Shown here: positions 26,441-35,442 of the stretch, in pieces
Position numbering within the stretch: the stretch's first letter is position 1
Layout of the letters: each line of letters starts with the position of its first letter
DNA from: DAIDKA01 sp036267975
Lineage (GTDB): Bacteria > Pseudomonadota > Gammaproteobacteria > Steroidobacterales > Steroidobacteraceae
Length of the DNA: 64,000 nt
Reading direction: 5' to 3'
NCBI GenBank assembly: GCA_036267975.1
Contig: DATAVA010000003.1
Span: 1 to 64,000, forward strand
Program-made: the position numbers and the translations under genes
Notes under the pieces: generated by a model
The model's input: the letters and a program-made list of their open reading frames with translations, nothing else
Told to the model about the DNA's origin: nothing
Database searches by the model: none

Positions 26441-26845
26441 ATGGACGTCCCTGAAATCCCAAGCGTTGTCACAGCGTTTCTATTGGAGTACATCGAGTCG
26501 TACGAGGAGCTTGAGATCCTGCTGCTGTTGCGACTTGAAGCCACCGAAGTGTGGAGCGAGACGCGCATCAGCGACCGCTTGGGGTTATCGGCCGCCCTCA
26601 CGGCAGATGCGATATCGACACTCATCGCGCGCGGACTGGTGAAGCGGCAGGGAGAGCGGCCCCGGTGCGTGTTCGCGCCATGCCCGGAGGCGCTTGACGA
26701 GGCGGTCACGGCGCTGGCCCGCAGCTATACCTCGCAACGCCTGGAAATTGTTAAGCTCATGCACTCCAATGCCATCAAACGCATGCGCACCGAGGCGTTG
26801 CGCGCATTTTCGGATGCATTCGTGTTGCGCAAGGATGATGACTAG
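26441..26845 (+). CDS. Winged-helix DNA-binding protein
   Basis: A 134-residue protein. The central segment WSETRISDRLGLSAALTADA and ISTLIARGLVKRQGERPRCV forms a winged helix-turn-helix of the MarR/ArsR kind, followed by a long helix (TALARSYTSQRLEIVKLMHS). There is no ligand or sensor domain. It is the first gene of a three-gene unit with two DUF5985 proteins: its stop TAG overlaps the GTG of the next gene. The promoter-like element C ends 138 bases upstream. It may control its own operon. Confidence 0.75.
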   Translation: MDVPEIPSVVTAFLLEYIESYEELEILLLLRLEATEVWSETRISDRLGLSAALTADAISTLIARGLVKRQGERPRCVFAPCPEALDEAVTALARSYTSQRLEIVKLMHSNAIKRMRTEALRAFSDAFVLRKDDD

Positions 26846-27102
26846 TGGCTGAATCGGTCTATGCATTGTGCGCCCTCACGAGCATATTGTGCGCCGCACT
26901 ACTGTTCAGAGGTTACCGTGCCAACCGGACGCGGCTGCTGTTCTGGTCGAGTCTGTGTTTCGCCGGGCTGGCACTGAACAACGTGCTCTTATTTGCGGAC
27001 CTGGTGCTGCTGCCGAATATTGACTTGTTCTTCTGGCGTTCGGCCGCGGCACTTCTAGGCATGAGCATTCTGCTGTATGGCTTGATCTGGGAGTCCAGAT
27101 GA
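26845..27102 (+). CDS. DUF5985 family membrane protein, first copy
   Basis: An 85-residue protein made of about three transmembrane helices (LCALTSILCAALLFRGYR, FWSSLCFAGLALNNVLLFAD and WRSAAALLGMSILLYGLIW). The GTG start overlaps the stop of the winged-helix gene by one base, so expression is coupled. DUF5985 proteins are often found as adjacent pairs, as here. Function unknown. Confidence 0.8.
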   Translation: MAESVYALCALTSILCAALLFRGYRANRTRLLFWSSLCFAGLALNNVLLFADLVLLPNIDLFFWRSAAALLGMSILLYGLIWESR

Positions 27103-27112
27103 AGAATAGACC

Positions 27113-27400
27113 GTGAGAGAGTTCATCTGGGGGCTGCTGAGCATGGAAACGGCCGTAGCCGCCCTATTCTTCCTGCGTTCTTGGAGAGTGACCGCCGATA
27201 GGCTGTTTCTTTTCTTTGCGCTGGCATTTTTCGCAATGACACTGAACTGGATCGGGTTATCCCGTGTGGATGCGTCGCGTGAACTCGTGCATTACGTATA
27301 TTTATTTCGTCTGGTCGCGTTCGTGCTGATCATTGTCGGCATCGTGGACAGAAACCAAAGGAGCGGTCGTCGCAATAGAATGCCTGTGGTTGGTGCATGA
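27113..27400 (+). CDS. DUF5985 family membrane protein, second copy
   Basis: A 95-residue protein with about three transmembrane helices, resembling the first copy in layout: FIWGLLSMETAVAALFFLRS, FLFFALAFFAMTLNWIGLSR and VYLFRLVAFVLIIVGIVDRN. It starts with GTG 10 bases after the first copy. The two may form a membrane complex. Function unknown. Confidence 0.8.
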   Translation: MREFIWGLLSMETAVAALFFLRSWRVTADRLFLFFALAFFAMTLNWIGLSRVDASRELVHYVYLFRLVAFVLIIVGIVDRNQRSGRRNRMPVVGA

Positions 27401-27805
27401 CCGGGCATTGCCATGAGTCATGCGTCGAACCCATTCGGGCGCGTTTGCTGCTCTCTGATCCCGGCCAGGGTCTGCGTCACATGCAACAGTCCACCAAATC
27501 CAGGACCGTGCGTCTTCAAAGCGGTGTGAGCGATCGGCCCTATGCTACGAACCATAGCCGGGCGTGCCCGATTTTGTACGCCGGTAGCGGCAGTTGCCGA
27601 ACCACAGCGAACTTCTCGAACGCGTGATGCTCAACTCCTTGAGCCGGCCAAGCCGGGTACACGAACGGTATAACCAGTCTTCTGTCTAGTCAATGCTGCC
27701 TGTGAACTGCTCTGGACTACCATGGACCATCGCAGTCCAAAATGTCGTTCGAAAAAACTCGTTGGGGGGCGATAATCAGCATCCCGATCGGCGAGGGAAT
27801 CCGCA
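27401..27805. other. Intergenic, no gene seen
   Basis: Separates the DUF5985 pair from the aminotransferase. Short frames only. The promoter of the aminotransferase operon should lie near its right end. Confidence 0.4.
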
Positions 27806-29047
27806 ATGCTCCAACTCGATTTTCACCCCAGCGGCCATCATTTCCTGCAGATTCCAGGTCCCAGCCCGGTGCCCGATCGCATCCTGAGGGCGATGAGCCT
27901 GCCTACGATCGATCATCGGGGTCCGGAATTCGGCGCCCTCGGGCTGAAGGTGCTCGCCGGTATCGGAGCCATTTTCAAGACGCGACACCCGGTGGTCATC
28001 TACCCCGCCTCCGGAACGGGCGCGTGGGAGGCCGCACTCTCGAACACACTCAGCAGTGGCGATCAGGTGCTGATGTATGAGACGGGACACTTTGCGGCGC
28101 TGTGGATCAAGATGGCCCGGCGACTGGGCCTGGTTCCCGAAGTCATCGCCTGGAGTGGGACGGACGAGCACTTGCCCCACGCGCCGAGCTGGCGACGGGG
28201 CGTGCAGGCGGACATGATTGAACAGCGTCTGCGTCAGGATACGAACCGCCGGATCAAGGCGGTCTGCGTGATTCACAACGAAACCTCGACGGGGGTCACT
28301 TCCGATATCGCCGCCGTACGCACGGCAATCGATGCGGCCCAACACCCGGCGCTGCTGATGGTCGATAGCATCTCGGGCCTCGCCTGTGCCGATTACCGTC
28401 ACGACGAATGGGGCGTGGACGTGACGGTCGGTGGCTCGCAGAAAGGCCTGATGTTGCCACCGGGCATCAGCTTCAATGCCGTCTCCCCGCGAGCGCTGGC
28501 CGCCACGACTACCGCGCGACTGCCCCGCTCATTCTGGGCATGGGATGAGATCATCGCCATGAACAAGGACGGCTACTGGCCGTACACACCCAACACCAAC
28601 CTGCTCTATGCCCTGTCGGAGTCCATCGACATGCTGCTGGGCGAAGGGCTGGACCATGTCTTTGCGCGCCACGAGCGCTGGGGTGCGGGCGTACGCGCCG
28701 CAGTGCACGCCTGGGGGCTACCGATCCAGTGCATTGATCCAAAGGTATATTCACCCGTGCTCACCGGCGTGCTGACGCCGCCGGGCACGGACGCTGACGC
28801 CCTGCGGCGCCTGATCTACGAGCGCTTCGATCTGTCCCTCGGCACGGGGCTCGGCAAACTTTCGGGCCGCATGTTCCGCATCGGCCACCTCGGCAACAGC
28901 AACGACCTGACTCTGCTCGCCGCGCTGGCGGGCTGCGAAATGGGCCTCAAGCTGGCGGCCGTGCCGCTGGCGGGCAGCGGCGTACAAGCGGCGATGGAAT
29001 ACTTTGCCGCGCATCCCGCGGTCACTGCATTGGAAAGGGCCGCGTGA
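27806..29047 (+). CDS. Serine-glyoxylate-type class V aminotransferase
   Basis: A 413-residue PLP enzyme. Family motifs are FLQIPGPSPVPDRILRAM at the start, HRGPEFGAL, VVIYPASGTGAWEAALSNTL, VIHNETSTGVTSDIAAV, LMVDSISGLACADYRHDEWG and the PLP lysine in VTVGGSQKGLMLPPG. This set matches serine-glyoxylate and alanine-glyoxylate aminotransferases that link serine, glyoxylate and hydroxypyruvate. GAGGG before the ATG is a good ribosome binding site. The MFS transporter gene follows after 43 bases, and the pair may import and convert a carboxylic acid. Confidence 0.9.
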   Translation: MLQLDFHPSGHHFLQIPGPSPVPDRILRAMSLPTIDHRGPEFGALGLKVLAGIGAIFKTRHPVVIYPASGTGAWEAALSNTLSSGDQVLMYETGHFAALWIKMARRLGLVPEVIAWSGTDEHLPHAPSWRRGVQADMIEQRLRQDTNRRIKAVCVIHNETSTGVTSDIAAVRTAIDAAQHPALLMVDSISGLACADYRHDEWGVDVTVGGSQKGLMLPPGISFNAVSPRALAATTTARLPRSFWAWDEIIAMNKDGYWPYTPNTNLLYALSESIDMLLGEGLDHVFARHERWGAGVRAAVHAWGLPIQCIDPKVYSPVLTGVLTPPGTDADALRRLIYERFDLSLGTGLGKLSGRMFRIGHLGNSNDLTLLAALAGCEMGLKLAAVPLAGSGVQAAMEYFAAHPAVTALERAA

Positions 29048-29090
29048 CGGCGGCCTCGAGCGCTTGGGGCGCTCGGGTGGAGGGGGCTGC

Positions 29091-30389
29091 GTGAGGGGCT
29101 TGCGGGTCACCCATGTGGTGTTGGTGCTGCTGTGCCTCATGTACTTCATCACCTACCTCGACCGCGTCAACGTCAGCACCGCGGCCGCCGGATTCGCCGC
29201 CGATTTTCACCTCACCAAGACACAGATCGGGCTCGTGTTTTCGGCCTTTGCGTATCCGTACCTGGCGTTTCAGATCTGGGGGGGTTGGATCAGCGACCGC
29301 TACGGCGCGCGCCGCACACTCATTGCCTGCGGCACCGTCTGGGCGGCCGCCACCATCCTGACTGGCATGGCAACCGGGCTGGCGTCGTTGCTGATCGCGC
29401 GCCTGCTGTTGGGCTTTGGCGAGGGCGCTACTCTCCCGGCCGCGGCGACGGCGATGTCACGCTGGGTGCCCAGCGACCGGCGCGGCTACGCGCAAGGCCT
29501 TACGCACGCCGCCGCGCGCATCGGCAATGCCGTCGCCCCGGGGGCGATCGTTGTCATCATGGCGTCGCTAGGCTGGCGCGCTTCCTTCTACGCATGTGCG
29601 GTCATAAGCTTTGCGTGGGTAGCGCTCTGGGCGCTGACCTTTACCGAATTGCCCACCGACGATCCGCGCGTCACGCCGCAGGAACTCGCCGCTCTGCCGC
29701 AGCCGTCGATGACCAACGCGCGGACCGTCAGGCCCCCCTGGTTTGCCCTCTTCAAGCGCATGGGGCCCGTCGCGATCGTGTACTTCTGCTACGGCTGGAA
29801 TCTGTGGTTGTTTCTGAGTTGGATTCCTCAGTACTTCTTGCATAACTACGCGCTGGATCTGCAGCGGTCGGCGGTTTTCTCATCGAGTGTGTTCTTTGCG
29901 GGCGTGGTCGGCGACACCCTGGGCGGGTTGGTGACCGACAAGGTGCTGCGGCGCACCGGCCGTCTCGAGATCGCACGCAGCTGGATGGTGTCGGTGTGCC
30001 TGCTGCTCACCGCGCTGTCGCTGGTCCCACTCATGTTCGTGCATGACGTGGGCGTCTCGCTGGCGTGCCTGTCGGCGGGATTCTTTTTCGCGGAAATGAC
30101 CATCGGTCCGATGTGGGCGATCCCGATGGATATCGCGCCCACCTACTCGGGCACGGCCTGCGGCATGATGAACACGGGGTCCGCGGCCGCGGCCATCGTC
30201 AGTCCGGTCGTGTCCGGATATCTCATCGATCGGTTTCACAGCTGGGAATCGCCGTTCGTGTGCGACATGCTGTTGATTGCCTTGGGGCTCGCGCTGACGT
30301 TGCGGATGCGGCCGGAAGTTCCGTTCAGTCAATCGACGGCAGCCGGTTCAACAGCGGCAACAAACGTGGATACTCCACGCTCCGGATGA
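29091..30389 (+). CDS. MFS transporter, anion:cation symporter (ACS) family
   Basis: A 432-residue, 12-helix major facilitator. It opens with LCLMYFITYLDRVNVSTAAA, the ACS-family hallmark, then QIWGGWISDRYGARRTLIAC, LIARLLLGFGEGATLPAAAT and RGYAQGLTHAAARIGNAVAP. Members take up organic acids such as hexuronates, galactonate, phthalate or tartrate with protons. I chose GTG 29091 because of GGAGG seven bases upstream; the frame extends farther upstream without family sequence. Likely co-transcribed with the aminotransferase, which suggests glycolate, glycerate or a similar acid as substrate. Confidence 0.9.
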   Translation: MRGLRVTHVVLVLLCLMYFITYLDRVNVSTAAAGFAADFHLTKTQIGLVFSAFAYPYLAFQIWGGWISDRYGARRTLIACGTVWAAATILTGMATGLASLLIARLLLGFGEGATLPAAATAMSRWVPSDRRGYAQGLTHAAARIGNAVAPGAIVVIMASLGWRASFYACAVISFAWVALWALTFTELPTDDPRVTPQELAALPQPSMTNARTVRPPWFALFKRMGPVAIVYFCYGWNLWLFLSWIPQYFLHNYALDLQRSAVFSSSVFFAGVVGDTLGGLVTDKVLRRTGRLEIARSWMVSVCLLLTALSLVPLMFVHDVGVSLACLSAGFFFAEMTIGPMWAIPMDIAPTYSGTACGMMNTGSAAAAIVSPVVSGYLIDRFHSWESPFVCDMLLIALGLALTLRMRPEVPFSQSTAAGSTAATNVDTPRSG

Positions 30390-30507
30390 GAATATCGACC
30401 GATGGCGGCTGCATAATTGCGTCGCAAATGTTGCAAATTTAATGAGCCGTTCATCGCAGCGTCAGATCCAACTCGTACAATAGCCTCATCAACTGGGGAT
30501 TGCGGTC

Positions 30508-31341
30508 ATGATGAGGTACTGCTCGCCAACGCGTAACGTGGGGCGTTGGGTCACGCTGGCAGCACTTGTCACGATGCTGGCGGGTTGCGTCGCCCCAATT
30601 TCGACCGAAACCGCGGACACTGGATACGACGAGTCAGGAACCGACGTCGCGGTTCTTGAAGCGCCCCCTTCATTGCCGGACGATGACCAGCCGCCCTGCC
30701 CCCAGGACGGGTACATCTGGATTCCGGGCTATTGGGCGTATCAATCCGGCGATCTCGGGGGTGGGGACTACTACTGGGTGCCCGGCGCCTGGGTTCAACC
30801 GCCACAAGTCGGCGTATTGTGGACGCCCGGATATTGGAGCTACGCCGGTGGCGGGTTTTCGTTTCATGTCGGGTACTGGGGCCCGCATGTCGGTTTCTAT
30901 GGGGGTATCGACTACGGCCATGGTTATCCGGGTAATGGCTTTATTGGCGGCGCTTGGCAAGGCGATCAGTACTCGTACAATCGCGCGGTGACCAATGTGG
31001 ATGCCGCGCTCGTGCGTAGTACCTACAATACGACCTTCAACATCAATCCGGCCGGTAAGGCCAGCTACAACGGTATTGGCGGAGTCATTGCGGGACCGTC
31101 TGCCCAGGAGCGGGAGTTCGCTGACGAACCGCGCGTCGCAGCAACGCCTGCGCAAGAGGCGCGCGCGCTGCAAGCCGCTCGGAATCCTGCGCGGATCGCG
31201 CGCGTTACGGCCAAACCCAGTGCAACCAATGGTTCAACACACGCGGTGAGTCAGACGCAAGTGACGCATCCGAAAACGCCTGCCACACCCAAGCCGACGT
31301 CGGACCATGCATCGACGGACAAGGGTGGCTTCAGTCCATAG
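30508..31341 (+). CDS. YXWGXW-repeat lipoprotein
   Basis: A 277-residue envelope protein. A signal peptide ends in a lipobox (MLAGCV, Cys near 27). Then come repeats rich in Trp, Tyr and Gly: GYIWIPGYWAYQSGDL, YYWVPGAWVQPPQVGVLWTP, GYWSYAGGGFSFHVGYWGPH. These are the YXWGXW repeats of bacterial outer-membrane-associated lipoproteins. The C-terminal 90 residues are Ala/Thr/Pro-rich and probably disordered. It has its own promoter region and converges with a small lipoprotein gene. No function is known for the family. Confidence 0.85.
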   Translation: MMRYCSPTRNVGRWVTLAALVTMLAGCVAPISTETADTGYDESGTDVAVLEAPPSLPDDDQPPCPQDGYIWIPGYWAYQSGDLGGGDYYWVPGAWVQPPQVGVLWTPGYWSYAGGGFSFHVGYWGPHVGFYGGIDYGHGYPGNGFIGGAWQGDQYSYNRAVTNVDAALVRSTYNTTFNINPAGKASYNGIGGVIAGPSAQEREFADEPRVAATPAQEARALQAARNPARIARVTAKPSATNGSTHAVSQTQVTHPKTPATPKPTSDHASTDKGGFSP

Positions 31342-31401
31342 AAAAGCTATCAGGCGTCGATACGCATCTCGCGCGCAGTGTTGCACACACCAATGCGCTC
31401 C

Positions 31402-31773
31402 CTACGGCACGCAGCTGCCAGGTTTTCCATCCCAGGCGATGTGCAGGATGGTCCCCGTGCCATCCGTATCCACTTGCAACGTGCACCGGAAGTGCACGCT
31501 TATGGGCTCCGGTCCGCTACGGGTCGCAAGCGGCGGCGTCTCCGGAGCGCCAACGGGAGGCGCCTGCATCGGCCGCAGATCCCGCTGCGTGGCACTTACA
31601 GGCGTCCAGGTATAGACGACGCCCCGTGCGCCAAGCGTCTGGCTGTCCGGATATCCAATGCGGTCTATCAGAGCGTCGAGCTTCTGACCATTGTAGTGCG
31701 GAATTTCCGAATAGAACTGATCAAGCGTACTGACGCAGCCAGCCAGCAGCGCACCTGCGGCAGCCAGTACCAC
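31402..31773 (-). CDS. Small lipoprotein
   Basis: A 123-residue exported protein: VVLAAAGALLAGCVSTLDQF gives a lipobox, followed by IPHYNGQKLDALIDRIGYPD and GVVYTWTPVSATQRD, a pattern like SmpA/OmlA-like and similar small lipoproteins (a helix, a hairpin and a late IHIAWDG-like strand, here ILHIAWDGKPG). The start is a GTG at 31773 with GGGGAGG upstream. In-frame codons reach farther upstream without a signal-like sequence, and the leader would be short, so this start is uncertain. Function unknown. Confidence 0.6.
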   Translation of the reverse strand: MVLAAAGALLAGCVSTLDQFYSEIPHYNGQKLDALIDRIGYPDSQTLGARGVVYTWTPVSATQRDLRPMQAPPVGAPETPPLATRSGPEPISVHFRCTLQVDTDGTGTILHIAWDGKPGSCVP

Positions 31774-32078
31774 TCTCAGCCTCCCCCCATTCGGACCCGG
31801 CGAGCTCCTGCGCCAGCGGGGCAGGTCCAGCGAGAGGTTAGCTGCCCCGTTAGAGCTTCGGGCGACCCGCCGCCGCCCAAATATTTCAAACGAAATTACA
31901 ACGACGTGTAAGCGTGGCGTCCAGTTTGCGGTCACTGAACAGGAATCCGGCAGATTGCAATTAAATTGAGTTGGCAGGCGGTTTTTCGGCAGATCCACTG
32001 CATCCGCTTTCTCAATTTCGCCGTAATAGATGCACGCACAGGCGTATTGAATCATTTATTCAGCGGAGGATCACCATC
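31774..32078. other. Divergent intergenic region
   Basis: Between the small lipoprotein gene and the DUF4331 gene. No gene recognised; it should hold two promoters. Confidence 0.35.
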
Positions 32079-33731
32079 ATGTCTCGAATTGGTCACCTAG
32101 CGGTGTCGACCGCCATCGTGAGCGCGGTATGCAGCTCATTGGCGTTGGCATCCAGTCACCGGGAAGCGCCCTTCACGGCCGCCAACCCGACCATCGACGC
32201 CACTGACTTCTATATGTTCCGTGCCTACGGCAATGGTGCCACCAATGCCGCGGCGGTCGCGACGGACAGCGTGGTGCTGATCGCCAACTACAACCCCCTG
32301 CAGGACCCCTACGGCGGTCCGAACTACTTCGCCTTGAACCCCAACGCGCTGTACGCCATCAACATCGACAATAATGGCGATGCCAAGCCGGACATCAGCT
32401 TCCAATTCCAGTTCAAGAACAATTACAAGGGCACCGCGCTGAATACCGGCGCGAAGGATTCCACTGGCAAGGCCGTGAACGTGGCCATCCCACTGATCGT
32501 TTCCGGTCCGCTCGGCGTGACGGGCGACAACTCGACGGATGCCAGTGCCAACCGGTACGAGACCTATACGATCAACATGATCCGGGGCACCACTGTGACG
32601 GCGCTGATGACGACAGGCGGGAGCGCGACCTTCCAGAAGCCAATCGATAACATTGGCACGAAGACGATACCGGATTACAACGCCTACGCCAACACGTTCA
32701 TTCAAAACGTCAGCTTCGGTAGCTGCGGTACCGGCCAGATCTTCGTGGGCCAGCGACGCGAGGGCTTCATCATCAACCTCGGCGAGACCTTCGATCTGCT
32801 GGACCTCAATCCGCTGGGCGGCCGTAACTCGACCCAGAACACCGTGGCCGGCAAGAGCATAACCAGCATTGTCATGCAGGTCCCCGTTGCCTGTTTGACC
32901 AAGGACAGCAAGGGCAGTACCGCCAGCGCAGACCCAGTGCTGGGCGGTTGGACGACCTCCTATCTGCGTCAGGCTCGCGTGCTCAATCCCACCCCTGCAT
33001 CCACCAACAATACCGAAGTGGTCGGTGGTGCATGGACGCAAGTTTCGCGACTGGGTAATCCCCTGGTCAATGAACTCGTCATCGGCTTGCCCGACAAGGA
33101 CCGCTTCAACGACAGTCAGCCCAAGGATGATGCGCAGTTCGCCAACTACGTGACCAATCCGACGCTGCCGGTACTCATAAACGCCCTGTTCCCTGGCGCT
33201 ACGATGGTCCCCGCGGCGCCGCGCGCCGATCTGGCAGCAGTCTTTCTGACGGGCCTGTCGCTGAAGGCGACCGGCGGCACGACGCCGATCTTCAGCAATA
33301 ATCCTTCGGACTATGGTGATCCGGTTGCCGCTTCCGAAGAGCTGCGTCTCAATACGTCGATCCCGCCCGTTGCGACCACGGCGCAGAGCAATCTTGGATT
33401 GCTCGCCTGCGACACTTCCGGATTTCCTAATGGCCGCAGACCCGGTGATGATGTGGTCGACATCGCACTGAACGCCACGGAAGGCGCGGTTTACCCGGGT
33501 GATCCCAACAGCCTTCAAAGCTGCGACGTGAGTAGTGGTACGCCCACAGTGGTGCACGCGAATGCAGTGGTGAATGATGGCGCGTCAGCCGATGCGACTG
33601 ACATCAACTACTACCTGCCGGCCTTCCCGTATCTTGCGGCGCCGTTGCCGGGTGCCACCAATGCGGCCCGCGCAGCAACCGGAAGTCTCCCCACCTCCAC
33701 TGGTACCGCCGCCGGCGGCGATACACGCTAG
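32079..33731 (+). CDS. DUF4331 family exported protein
   Basis: A 550-residue protein. The signal peptide (IVSAVCSSLALA) ends just before the family hallmark SSHREAPFTAANPTIDATDF. Further family motifs are YMFRAY, VVLIANYNPLQDPYGGPNYF, LYAINIDNNGDAKPDISFQF and FIINLGETFDLL. A C-terminal part with GRRPGDDVVDIALN also fits. GGAGGATC before the ATG is a good ribosome binding site. DUF4331 proteins are secreted and tend to occur with HupE-like and TPR proteins, as here on the opposite strand. A small lipoprotein follows in the same operon. Function unknown. Confidence 0.88.
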   Translation: MSRIGHLAVSTAIVSAVCSSLALASSHREAPFTAANPTIDATDFYMFRAYGNGATNAAAVATDSVVLIANYNPLQDPYGGPNYFALNPNALYAINIDNNGDAKPDISFQFQFKNNYKGTALNTGAKDSTGKAVNVAIPLIVSGPLGVTGDNSTDASANRYETYTINMIRGTTVTALMTTGGSATFQKPIDNIGTKTIPDYNAYANTFIQNVSFGSCGTGQIFVGQRREGFIINLGETFDLLDLNPLGGRNSTQNTVAGKSITSIVMQVPVACLTKDSKGSTASADPVLGGWTTSYLRQARVLNPTPASTNNTEVVGGAWTQVSRLGNPLVNELVIGLPDKDRFNDSQPKDDAQFANYVTNPTLPVLINALFPGATMVPAAPRADLAAVFLTGLSLKATGGTTPIFSNNPSDYGDPVAASEELRLNTSIPPVATTAQSNLGLLACDTSGFPNGRRPGDDVVDIALNATEGAVYPGDPNSLQSCDVSSGTPTVVHANAVVNDGASADATDINYYLPAFPYLAAPLPGATNAARAATGSLPTSTGTAAGGDTR

Positions 33732-33748
33732 GAATAAGGAGAGCCACC

Positions 33749-34150
33749 ATGAAAATCGCACTCTGGACCACTATGGCCGCCATGGGTCTGACCTTGGCCG
33801 CCTGCGGCGGCAGCGACAACGGCCCTCCGACTTCGGGCAATACCTCGACGGGTAGCTCGGGTGGGGGGACTACGAACTCCGGGCCATCCGGCCCCTCATC
33901 GAGTGATTTCCTTGCCTTCGTCAACAACCAAGTCATGACGCAACCGGCTTACGGCAGCAGCGCACCGACAGCGACAACCACATTGACCACCGATTTCGCC
34001 TTGGATACGCCCGGCGCATTTTCCTACATCTTCAATGCGGGCGATGCTTTACCGGCGGGGACTTATCAGGCCTCCGTGGCCTGCACTCAGGTAGGCCTGA
34101 AGGCCTGTAACCCGATGGTCAGCGCAGATCTCAATTCGACCCTAGACTAA
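33749..34150 (+). CDS. Small Gly/Ser/Thr-rich lipoprotein
   Basis: A 133-residue lipoprotein: leader MKIALWTTMAAMGLTLAACG with the lipid-modified Cys near residue 19. A disordered GSDNGPPTSGNTSTGSSGGG linker precedes a domain of about 80 residues that has no known motif. It follows the DUF4331 gene by 17 bases with AAGGAG upstream, so they share a transcript. It could tether or assist the DUF4331 protein. Confidence 0.75.
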   Translation: MKIALWTTMAAMGLTLAACGGSDNGPPTSGNTSTGSSGGGTTNSGPSGPSSSDFLAFVNNQVMTQPAYGSSAPTATTTLTTDFALDTPGAFSYIFNAGDALPAGTYQASVACTQVGLKACNPMVSADLNSTLD

Positions 34151-34182
34151 GCCGGTTCGGCCGGGACCAAATCCCCTAACTC

Positions 34183-34209
34183 AGCCCCGCGCAAGCGGGG
34201 CTTCTTTTT
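34183..34209 (+). terminator. Rho-independent terminator after the DUF4331 unit
   Basis: Stem GCCCCGC, loop GCAA, stem GCGGGGC, followed by TTCTTTTT. It ends the DUF4331-lipoprotein transcript about 30 bases after the stop and lies before the converging HupE gene. Confidence 0.9.
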
Positions 34210-34248
34210 GGCACCGCCCTCCCCACTCGAGTCGCTGCTGACGCGCCT

Positions 34249-35442
34249 TCAAGAGGGTGTCAAAAAGCCCAGGCCCGGAATCACCACGTCGAACACGCGC
34301 TGGCACAACCACAACGTGGCGACGGCGACAATCATCCAAGAGCCGATGCGCAGCACCCCGATGCGATAAAAGGCGGTCTTGCGGACTGCGAATGCCAGCA
34401 TGATCAGCGGCATCACCACCGATTCCTGCCCCAGCTCGACCCCGACGTTGAAGCCGCCCAGTGAGACGGCCATCGCGACCGGCGGCAATTTCAGCCCCGC
34501 CAAGGCACTGGCGAAACCCAGACCATGGGTGAAGCCGAACGCAAAGGCCACGACCCAGGCACGTCGCGTGACGACAGGGTAGATATTGTTGAAAGCGGCA
34601 ACAATCACTGACAGTGCGATCCCGGATTCCACCAGTCGGCTTGGCAGGTTGACGAAACCCAGTACCGACAGCGACAACGTCACCGAGTGCGAAACGGTAA
34701 ATCCGGAGATTACCTTCACCAGTTCCAGCGCCGCGGGCCAGAAGCGATCCACAGGCTCCCAGACACCTGACTCGAAGGGCGTGCGCGGCCGGCGTCGACA
34801 GATCAGTACTGAGGGCAGCAGCAACGACAGGATGAACAGCAGGTGATCAGGTCCGGTCCAGATGTGCCAGATGCCATCGATCACGAAGCTCTTGAACTGC
34901 CGCCAGCGGTTGGGCCGGTTGAGATTCAAGGTGGTGCTCGTGTTCTGCGGACCCAATACCGCACCGGAGGTCTGCCCGCGCGCGTACACGCTGATGATTC
35001 CCCGATGGTAGGGGTCGATCTCCTGAAACAGGTGGTAGAGGATCGTGAGCTGATCCGGTACCTCCTTGTCGCACAGCGCTTTGAACAGGATGACGTCGTA
35101 GGCACCATCGCTGTGTGAGTCGATCATCTGTCCGGTCGGAGTGATCTGGCAGGTCAGACCATCGCCCTTGATCGTGAGATTCGGCAGCACATAGCGTTCG
35201 ATCGCATCCCGATGGGACTTGACCTCGCCCCAGGTGATATTGCCGTCATGGTTGCTGTCGATGCCAATGGCAAAATCCAGATCGCGCAGCGCAACATCGA
35301 ACTGTCCCAACAGCACGTTCGAATTCGCGGGGTCAATGTGAAGATTCACATAGGCATCGCTCTCCTTGTGGGCGAGCGCGGTCGTGGGCACCACGGTGGC
35401 ACTCAACAGCGCCAGCGCGGCCAGGCAGCCTCGCAGACTCAC
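34249..35442 (-). CDS. HupE/UreJ-like membrane protein with an N-terminal EF-hand-like segment
   Basis: A 397-residue protein. A signal peptide (ALLSATVVPTTALA) is followed by an extracytoplasmic region of about 165 residues with DSNHDGNITWGE, an EF-hand-like calcium-binding loop. The C-terminal half has about six or seven helices with GIWHIWTGPDHLLFILSLLL, AAFNNIYPV and FGFTHGLGFASAL, typical of the HupE/UreJ_2 group. In such proteins the conserved His are proposed to bind metals such as nickel or cobalt. Its ATG overlaps the stop of the upstream TPR gene by 4 bases. Confidence 0.85.
   Translation of the reverse strand: MSLRGCLAALALLSATVVPTTALAHKESDAYVNLHIDPANSNVLLGQFDVALRDLDFAIGIDSNHDGNITWGEVKSHRDAIERYVLPNLTIKGDGLTCQITPTGQMIDSHSDGAYDVILFKALCDKEVPDQLTILYHLFQEIDPYHRGIISVYARGQTSGAVLGPQNTSTTLNLNRPNRWRQFKSFVIDGIWHIWTGPDHLLFILSLLLPSVLICRRRPRTPFESGVWEPVDRFWPAALELVKVISGFTVSHSVTLSLSVLGFVNLPSRLVESGIALSVIVAAFNNIYPVVTRRAWVVAFAFGFTHGLGFASALAGLKLPPVAMAVSLGGFNVGVELGQESVVMPLIMLAFAVRKTAFYRIGVLRIGSWMIVAVATLWLCQRVFDVVIPGLGFLTPS

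Noticed and set aside
32136..33557. A 473-codon minus-strand frame opposite DUF4331
   Set aside because: It is the mirror of the DUF4331 gene; its His/Arg/Gly-rich product has no family features, while the plus strand has a signal peptide and conserved domain.
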